Source of the DNA: Plicaturopsis crispa FD-325 SS-3
Taxonomy: Eukaryota > Basidiomycota > Agaricomycetes > Amylocorticiales > Amylocorticiaceae
Length of the DNA stretch: 64,000 bases
NCBI GenBank assembly: GCA_000827205.1
Contig: KN832554.1
Coordinates: 2,543,789 to 2,607,788 of the forward strand
Reading direction: 5' to 3'
Below the pieces are notes generated by a model. That model ran no database searches. It had not been told where the DNA came from and was given only the letters and a program-made list of their open reading frames with translations. The position numbers were made by a program, and so were the translations under genes. This document shows positions 56,931-64,000 of this stretch, piece by piece; position 1 is the first letter of the stretch, and each line of letters opens with the position of its first letter.

Positions 56931-58627
56931 TCACGAATATGCTGTCGAATCTTTCAGTCGCCACCGCTGCAGCGGCCCCCACCACCACATTGAATTCCTA
57001 CCCACTGGCACTGGCGCACCAGCCCACTTTCCGCCCGCGGTACCCTTGTTTTCCAATTCTACTCGCTGCCCACCCTCTCCGTCTTCATCTCCACTCCCCG
57101 CTGCTCTCGCCTGCTCTCTCTCTCGTTCCCGTTCTCTTATACCAAAACTTCCTAGTCCCCACCCCACCACCCCAGCACCGTCCCCATCTTCATCGCGTGC
57201 AGTAGTGCCACCTTCTCGGCCATACACAGCATTGATGCGCTCGACCCGGTCGACAGCCTGCTTTCGCGCGGCTATAAGGTGTGCTTGCCGCAGTAGAAGG
57301 TACCACTTCTGGAACAAAAGACCGAGCCGCGTTTGCAGTATCGGATGCGTGTTCGCGGATGTCGTCGTCGTCGTCGCGGCGGTCGGCGAGACACTCTGAG
57401 TGTCCGTGTCCGGCTCGATTTCTTGATTTTGCTCGTTGGAGTCGTCGATCTCCACCAGAATTTCCTCGTCGGAGCTATCGGACGCACGCTTGCCCTTCTG
57501 GAAGGCCCCCGTCATCCCCCTCCAGACCAGCTTAGCCTTCTCTCTCTGCTCCTTTCGGCGCTGTCTCCTCTCTCTTTGCTTCCTCTCTTTCTTTTCCTCG
57601 CGCCTCATCAACTCCTCGACCTCACCGACACCCATGCCGCCGCCTACCCACCACCACCAGCCGAGAAAGCTTTGCCAAAGGACTACGGCCCACATAAGCC
57701 CAGGCAGCCATATGTACTCCTCCTGGCTAGGGATGTACAGAAAGTTGAGCCCTGTGGAAACGAGTGCAAGGAAGATGGCTCCGGCACCGAACGCGAAGGT
57801 GCCACCATCGGTACGCCATGCGGCAGCGCGATTAACGAGGAGACCCCATAGAAGTAAGGCAAGTGTGAACAGTAGCGACAACGTGGCGTTGCAGACATTT
57901 TTTATCGCAGAGGAGACAGTGGTGACAGAGGGATTTCCGGAGATGGGAAGCAGCTGCATGACCGCAGCGACAATGGCTAGCGGTGCTACACAGGATGTTA
58001 GCGAGATTCCTCGGGTAAGGAGGAAGGCCCTACCAAGGAGGAAGAATATTAGGCGGCCTTCGAGGCGTGACGGATATAGTAGCGTCAGAAATTGAATATG
58101 CGTAATCTGGCACAATGTCAATTCGAGCGATACAGTACGATGATCATGGTGCTCACCTGTATGAGTCCTGAGGTCGTCGCATTCATCAGAAGCCACAATG
58201 CCCGTTCAGTGAACGTCCATCCATCCTCGAGCCCGTTGAGCGGCGGGATGTTCACCGCAATGTAGCTCAACATGTACGGCCATTGCAAGCTCTCCTGTAC
58301 TGATTTATCCAAGACAACATGCAGCGTCGCAATGAGGCTGATCAGGAGTGTCGAGACGCCGGATAGTTGGAGGACGTAATTAACTTTGGCCAGTGGCCAG
58401 TGGTACTGCGCGGTGAATAAGAGATGTATGAACAGCACGGCGACGAGCGTGAGGATGATCCCGGTCATGAGGATTTGCACGGGCAGCGACCGGGCAAAGT
58501 GCGGTCGGTATTGTAGGATGGGATCAGATGCATACGATATATCGGTCGAACTAGAGACAGGTTTTAGTGAAGAAGACGCAGGAGCATAGTGGAACAGCGT
58601 ACGCGCTATCCAGCCCAGCGTTGCCAT
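56931..58627 (-). CDS. Polytopic membrane protein of unknown function, 548 aa
   Basis: Minus strand, ATG at 58627 (MATLGWIARTLFHYAPASSSLK), stop at 56931-56933, one intron after LIQ (GTGAGC..CCAG, 50 nt) joined in phase to ITHIQFLTLLYPSR. Membrane helices include LPVQILMTGIILTLVAVLFIHLLF, VNYVLQLSGVSTLLISLIATLHVVL, ERALWLLMNATTSGLIQ, LIFFLLGRAFLLT, SCVAPLAIVAAVMQLLPI, LSLLFTLALLLWGLLVN, FAFGAGAIFLALVSTGLNFLYI and LPGLMWAVVLWQSFLGWWWWVGGG. A very charged Lys/Arg/Glu segment (REEKKERKQRERRQRRKE) and an acidic, Thr-rich stretch follow; the final part is Gly/Arg-rich. The family is widespread in basidiomycetes, uncharacterised, and probably lies in an internal membrane. Confidence 0.78.
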
Positions 58628-58959
58628 CGGAGTCCTCAGCCGCTACGGCAAGGATCCACGCCAGAACGGTCAATTGTGCGCTTTTCCATCGCAACTGAGG
58701 CATATCCTTGCGCACAAGCAGATTTTCCAGCCTTGCTGCTGTCCAGAGGGTGAGATGTGCAAAACTGCAATAGACGGAAGTACTGCAGTTCCCGATAACC
58801 GTGGTCCGTCGGCGTGAAGGTGGCGGGAAACAGCAAGTGGCTGAGAAATCCTTTTTGGCGGCGGCATGCGCAAGTCACCGGCCGTTCACTGACTTCATAC
58901 ATAAATAAGACTGGTTTTCATTCCACGGCCACGACGACGACGACGACGACGACCGCGGG
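58628..58959. other. Divergent spacer
   Basis: About 330 bp between the polytopic membrane gene (-) and the ABC transporter (+), so promoters of both. It ends with a trinucleotide run directly before the ABC start. Confidence 0.5.
58931..58953. repeat. (ACG)n trinucleotide tract in the 5' leader of the ABC transporter
   Basis: More than seven copies of ACG end about six bases before the ATG at 58960. In mRNA this adds a repetitive leader next to the start codon; copy number is likely variable. Confidence 0.85.
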
Positions 58960-61849
58960 ATGCTTGGAATACGCGCTTCGGCGCCGCGTATCTATCTGCA
59001 ATGCCGCTTTTCGACGAGGCCGACAACGCAGCTGAGAACACGCCCTTTCCAGCTCTCGTTTCAACTCAAAACATTGTCGACTCAGTCTACACCCCCTTCA
59101 AAGCAGCCAAGTGCTCCCCAGGAATCCTCTTTGGCCAACCGAATATTTCCCTCCGCACTGAAAAGTGCGCCGGCCAGCGCCTCCAACTTTCGCAAGATTA
59201 TCTCGCTCGCTCGGCCAGAGAGGAAACCTCTTACACAGGCAATCGGGCTTCTCTTGATCTCGTCGACTGTGTCTATGAGCATACCATTCACTGTCGGACG
59301 TTTGATTGACTTCTTTTCGTCACCAAACCCAGTATGTCATATATTCCTTGGGATGTGGGGTTTGCTCATCAGAATTACAGTCAATCCCTATGGGCCTCAC
59401 ACTGGGACAGGCGTCGGCCATCCTGTTGCTCATGTTTACGACTGGCGCATTCGCAAATGCAGGACGGGCATTATTGATGCGAATGTCAGGTCGGTGCCGC
59501 TGTAGCCTCTATACGGAACAGCGATTCACTTGCAGCAGGTCAGCGGATTGTTGCACGGTTACGCGAGCGCACATACGAAGCCTCGCTGAAACAGGAGGTT
59601 GAGTTTGTTGAACGTGGAGAGGGTGACGTTCTGAGTCGGCTGAGTGTTGACACCAGTATAGTCGGCGAAAGGTGCGTGCTAGCGACGTCTTAAATATTGG
59701 TTTTTACACCAATTTAATTCCAGCGTGACCCAAAATCTGTCGGATGGACTTCGTGCAGTCGTAATGGCTTCCGTTGGATGTACGTGCTTGCTAGTGTCAA
59801 GTTTCAAACCGTTGACCAATTTTTCTCCCAATAGTGGGCGCCATGTTCTACCTTTCGCCGACATTAACCCTCCTGATGCTCGGAGTTGTTCCCCCCGTAT
59901 CACTTGGTGCTGTAAGTATTCTCTCAGTCAGATACCGTACCCCTTTTAAGGCTGTATCAGGTGTTTTATGGTCGCTACCTGAAAAGGTTATCGAACACAA
60001 CGCAAGAAGCGATGGGCGAGATGACAAAAGTTGCCCAGGAGTCGCTATCGGCTTTACGCACGGTCCAGGCATTCAACGCGGTCCCTCAGGAGAAAGAGAA
60101 ATTCCATGAGCGCGTAGGCCATGTTCTCGGACTGCAACGCCGCGAGGCAGTCGCAAGTGCTATCTTCTTTGGCAGCACGGGTTGGAGTGGCAATGTCACT
60201 CTTTTGGGTCTGTTAGGATTCGGTGAGGCCTTGTTGTTCTCTGTGCTTGTTAGTCAATAACTAAATGTCGAACTTGCAGGCGGGTCTTTGGTTTCTAAGG
60301 GTCAGATAACCGTCGGTGATCTGACAAGTCTACTGCTGTACACCGTGTATGTCGGCAACGGACTGCAAATGCTCACGTATGTACTTGGAGATGATTCACC
60401 ATAAGCGTTATTCTTACTTTTACTTTTAGGACATTTTTCGTGCGTTTTTCTCGTTATACATTCTACTGTATCGCTAACTTATTGGCTATCATCGCAGTCG
60501 TCCATAATGCGTGGCATAGGTGCTGGCACGCGGATTTTTGACCTGCTTGACCGCACACCTGCCATATTACCGGACTCTGGTGTCGCCTTATCGCCTGCGC
60601 GACGTGGACCCATCAAGTTCGAGGGCGTGCACTTTGAATATCCGAGCCGGAAGGGAGTCGCGATCCTGAACAACCTTAACCTTGAAATTGCTGTCGGTGA
60701 AAGCGTCGCCATTGTGTACGTATCTTCAGGAAATAATCATCTTTGCACGAGGAGCGCACTAACATATTCTCTAGTGGCAAGAGTGGCGGCGGTAAATCTA
60801 GCATACACTCATTGTTACTTCGATACTACGACCCAGTACAGGGCAGGGTAACATTCGATGGTCAAGGTACTGTTCTTTCCCTAACATCCGCTCACTGGCT
60901 TTACTGATTCGACGACGCCTTAGATATCCGGGAATTTACTCCAACATCGTGGCGGTCAATTATTGGAGTTGTTCCGCAGGTATGCATTATGCGAATCTAC
61001 GACAATCATAGCTAATATGTTATATGTATCATCCAGGACCCCGTTTTGTTTACGGGGACGATCAGGTCTAACATCGCCTTTGGAAACCCTGATGTTACGA
61101 CAGAGCAGATCGAAAAGGCTGCCAGGGAGGCTAATTGCGACTTTGTATGGGGCATGCCGAAAGGTTTCGACACGGAAAGTAAGTGGACTCAGTGGCACAT
61201 ATAACATGCGCCGGCCTCCTGATGGCTTCTCCACAGTTGGTCGACTGAGTCTCAGGTAAATCCACCAAGTGCGTTTGGGTGATGGTACTGATCTCGTGTA
61301 GTGGTGGACAACGGCAACGCCTTGCTATCGCTCGAGCACTTCTCAAGAAGCCAGCTATCCTTGCATTAGATGAGGCTACGAGCTCTCTTGACGCCACATC
61401 GGAACATCGGGTGAGTCTTCAATATTTTAGTTTTGGAGGACATTCACCGAACACCATGTGCTAGGTGAACGATGCCATTGACAAGATCCTGAGGTCACGG
61501 CAGACTACATGTTTAATTGTTGCTCATCGTCTTTCCACTATTGCTCGTGCTGAGCGGATAGTTGTCCTTGAAGGTAAGTATCTACCATTCTTGCTCGTCA
61601 TTTACTCTAACATTTCCTCCCACAGATGGGCGAATAACCGAATCCGGGACGTATAGGCAGCTGGTACGGTTTCCTGCCAAGATATCGTATACAAGTGCTA
61701 ACTCAGCCTTGTTGTAGATCTCCCGAAAAGACTCCCGGTTCCGGGTGCTAATGGCTGCGCAGCTCAACGCAGCAGCCGGAGAAAGCCCGTTGCATTCTGC
61801 TGCTGCCGCTGCGTCCGACGCAGCTGACGCAGAGGCTGTTTCACAATGA
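58960..61849 (+). CDS. Mitochondrial half ABC transporter (MDL1/ABCB10-type)
   Basis: Plus strand, ATG at 58960 ([24 protein letters not shown], an Arg/Ser-rich mitochondrial presequence), TGA at 61847-61849, at least sixteen exons. The membrane domain includes [64 protein letters not shown] and [16 protein letters not shown]; coupling segments are [24 protein letters not shown] and [20 protein letters not shown]-like text. The nucleotide-binding domain has GKSGGGKS (Walker A), [20 protein letters not shown] (Q-loop region), [15 protein letters not shown] (signature) and [12 protein letters not shown] (Walker B, D-loop), then IVAHRLSTI (H-loop). Homologues export peptides from the mitochondrial matrix and affect stress responses. 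Two exons are tiny: 10 nt (60430-60439) and 19 nt (61237-61255). Confidence 0.9.
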
Positions 61850-62209
61850 CATGCTACTTCTGTGGCACAGGATATGCAGCTCTATAGAGGACTTTGGCGT
61901 GGAACGCATTATCAACATCAAGTATTTATATGTCCAATACATACCTTACACTTATTCTATTGGTCCAAAAGACCATTTTCCCCTCTCATGCATCATGTTT
62001 GCCAGATGGTTTGCTTCACGAGGGTATCGATCGGGGTATGGATACAGAGTGGCCAGGTTGCGAGTCCTGTTGTGCATGCTGAAACCGCGTGTAAGTGAAC
62101 CTTCTACTTGAGGTTTGGCAGGCCAGCGTCTCACACACGTCTACATATACTGCGCAGATGCCCATGCTTCAGCATAGCTGCCCTTTCATCTACCCCCCAT
62201 TACGCCTTG
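61850..62209. other. Intergenic region
   Basis: About 360 bp between same-strand genes. No gene supported; contains the 3' end of the ABC transporter and the next promoter. Confidence 0.5.
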
Positions 62210-63321
62210 ATGACCATGGCGTCGCTTCAAAGCCCTACTTTATCTGATCTATCCGAGAACGGCAGTGATACGACTCTCGTCGGGCTTGCTAGCCCCCCAC
62301 CGCCGGAGGTAGCGGATGCAAAAAACAGGCTAGCTGCGATGAAGGACGCTTTGGATCCGTTGGGAGTGCGTATGCTATGACATAACCGGATGACTGTGAC
62401 GCTAACAGAGAACTTTCATCTGTCTAGAAAGCGTTCGACTCGCTCGGCGAGCAGACCGCCCATATAGCTTTGCTAGGAGGGGATTTGGAAACTGCCAAGG
62501 AAATCAACAAGTGAGTTCGTGTTGCTCGGATCAGGGATATACTTTTGTCGTTCGCTTATCACTGAATATTGGGCACAGTTTGCGGAGGGAAATGCGGGTA
62601 CAGGATCAACACCAAAAAAATGGAATCTATGAGATTCAGTGTGAGGCGCGAATGTGTCTAAAGCAGTGACTTCGCTTACTCAGTATCTTTGACAGTACTC
62701 CTGAGGGACGTCCTCGAGAACGAGATTATCGAGCACATACGATGGCAAAGTTCATGACTTCCCCACCTTTCACCTCTAGAAGCTGATCCGTATTTGAGCA
62801 CAGTTGAAAAAGAAATAGAGGAGCAAATCGACATACAAGTAGAGGAGCAGCTCGCGCTGCACCTCGAGAAGCATGCACCACAAGCATTGCAGGATGAAGT
62901 AGCCGAGCAGAGACGGGAGCTTGAGGAGCTGCAACGGCAATTACACAACTCGTAAGCCATCGCCCTTCTCGCCACAAAATATAAACGACGGTGCAGCTTT
63001 TTCTGCTCAGGGAAAGTCGCCGTGCAAATGCAGCGCTGAGGTCTACTCATCCTCACGACACGCTGCATACCATATTGCGGCTCAGCGGGGGTCCAAGTCC
63101 AGTGTATCCCAAAGACTTACAGGGTTTGTTTGACCTAGATGGTGCGTTTCTGGATTTCTCGCGATAGCGCTGCAAAAGCATTGAGTTTCTTTGAAGATGC
63201 CCTTGTGATACAGCTGATGACGGAGTACGAGCTACCCGACATATCGGACAACCTACAGAGGAATGTAAATCGATTCATGCATTTCTGCGGGGTGACTTAT
63301 CAATTGGTGAGCACCTCATGA
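62210..63321 (+). CDS. Coiled-coil protein of unknown function
   Basis: Plus strand, ATG at 62210 (MTMASLQSPTLSDLSENGSD), stop near 63319-63321, about seven exons. Acidic Ser-rich N-terminus; VADAKNRLAAMKDALDPLG joined to KAFDSLGEQTAHIALLGGDLETAKEINN; LRREMRVQDQHQ; LLRDVLENEIIEHIRWQ; EADPYLSTVEKEIEEQIDIQVEEQLALHLEKH and LQDEVAEQRRELEELQRQLHNS (long coiled coil); then ESRRANAALRSTHPHDTLHTILRLSGGPSP and a final exon ending RFMHFCGVTYQL. All join in frame. Glu/Gln/Leu-rich heptads indicate a dimeric coiled-coil scaffold. Agaricomycete homologues are unnamed. The last short intron (about 36 nt near 63140) is uncertain. Confidence 0.68.
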
Positions 63322-63776
63322 GATTGCGTGTTATGAAATTGGAAAAAATATATACCTAGTATCGTTAGGCACTGGGTGCGGAGGGATTTTCGCCGTATCG
63401 GAAGGCTCCAGGGAGGTATCATGGAAAATCATGAGCTGTCTTTGGAAGGAACCTTGGATTTCGAAGCATACCTTTGTAAACGCCAGTGCGCTAGGGACGA
63501 TATTCGACTGCCTCATGGACATGACATAGTCAGCAAAAATGTCATCTGCATGCCCATTCATCTCCATATCTACAAAATAAGTAGTTCGAGGGTATGGTGT
63601 AGATTTGGAACCAGATGGACTTTAAGTTGGGAACGAGGTTGGGAACGACGTCGTCTTCTGTCGGGGTGTAAATGAAATAGCCCCTGACCCCGCCGGATCA
63701 TACTGCAACACCGTGACCTGTCTGTTGTCCGACTTCGAACATTAGTCCAAGTTGTACTTACCGGCAAACGCCCAAG
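63322..63776. other. Intergenic region
   Basis: About 455 bp between same-strand genes; 3' end of the coiled-coil gene and promoter of the hydrolase gene. No gene supported. Confidence 0.5.
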
Positions 63777-64000
63777 ATGACTGAAAGATCGTACACGGAA
63801 GCCTGGCTAGAAGGACCAAAATGCACTCAGTTCTACACCCGTACATACGCTGCATCGGAGCCACGAGCCGTCATAGTCGCCCTCCACGGTTTCATAGAGC
63901 ACGTCGCCCGGTTTGAACACGTCCATAGTGCCTTTGCCGCCCACGGATTCACGGTGTTCACGTATGATCAGCGAGGATTCGGTCGCACGGCGTCGGACAA
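63777..64000 (+). CDS. Alpha/beta hydrolase, monoacylglycerol lipase-like, 3' partial
   Basis: ATG at 63777 begins MTERSYTEAWLEGPKCTQFYTRTY, then ASEPRAVIVALHGFIEHVARFEHVHSAFAAHGFTVFTYDQRGFGRT to the window edge. VALHGFIEH is the oxyanion-hole strand with HG, and FTYDQRGFGRT is the following strand/loop of the Hydrolase_4 (serine aminopeptidase S33) family, which includes fungal monoacylglycerol lipases (Yju3-type). The nucleophile motif GHSMGG and the remaining catalytic Asp and His lie beyond the window. The first exon is open over the whole 224 bp. Expected to hydrolyse monoacylglycerols or similar esters at the ER or lipid droplets. Confidence 0.82.
   Translation, partial: MTERSYTEAWLEGPKCTQFYTRTYAASEPRAVIVALHGFIEHVARFEHVHSAFAAHGFTVFTYDQRGFGRTASD

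Noticed and set aside
1-64000. tRNA, rRNA, CRISPR array or transposon
   Set aside because: No cloverleaf with A and B boxes, rRNA core, spaced repeats, terminal inverted repeats, reverse transcriptase or transposase motifs were seen.

Overview
This is a nuclear contig from a filamentous basidiomycete, most likely an Agaricomycete. The evidence is dense genes with many short GT..AG introns (about 45 to 75 nt), very small exons, and families typical of that clade: DUF6533-type seven-transmembrane proteins, small BTB/POZ proteins, an F-box-like/LRR protein, a UstYa-like (DUF3328) protein, a GH28 pectinase and an OPT transporter. Exon joins were worked out by eye from reading frame, splice signals and family similarity, so gene ends are firmer than internal boundaries.

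Left part (1-11.7 kb): the 3' part of a fused lysine-ketoglutarate reductase/saccharopine dehydrogenase; a disordered nuclear-type protein with three KEN boxes; an NTF2-like protein; cytosolic asparaginyl-tRNA synthetase; a UstYa-like protein. Accessory stretch (11.7-20.8 kb): a 100-residue secreted protein with a KR site, a seven-transmembrane protein, a GNAT acetyltransferase, a roughly 65-residue secreted protein built of similar exons, a DUF6533-type receptor-like protein, and long stretches where no gene can be supported.

Middle (21.5-42.8 kb): diphthine synthase (DPH5), a single-span membrane protein, LSM4, a second DUF6533-type protein in opposite orientation to the first, an F-box-like/LRR protein, a secreted exo-polygalacturonase, a large OPT transporter and several uncharacterised proteins.

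Right part (43-64 kb): a MYND-finger protein, a small conserved-looking protein, a cluster of four BTB proteins on both strands with a small membrane protein between them, a bacterial-type poly(ADP-ribose) glycohydrolase, a putative mitochondrial membrane protein, the mitochondrial PGP phosphatase GEP4, a polytopic membrane protein, a mitochondrial MDL/ABCB10-type half ABC transporter, a coiled-coil protein, and the start of a monoacylglycerol-lipase-like hydrolase.

Housekeeping genes (NARS, DPH5, LSM4, GEP4, ABC transporter) alternate with fast-evolving lineage genes. The most notable points are the animal/plant-like fused lysine enzyme, the UstYa-like gene beside a secreted KR-containing peptide gene, and the modular small secreted peptide. 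No transposon, CRISPR array, rRNA or tRNA gene was recognised.
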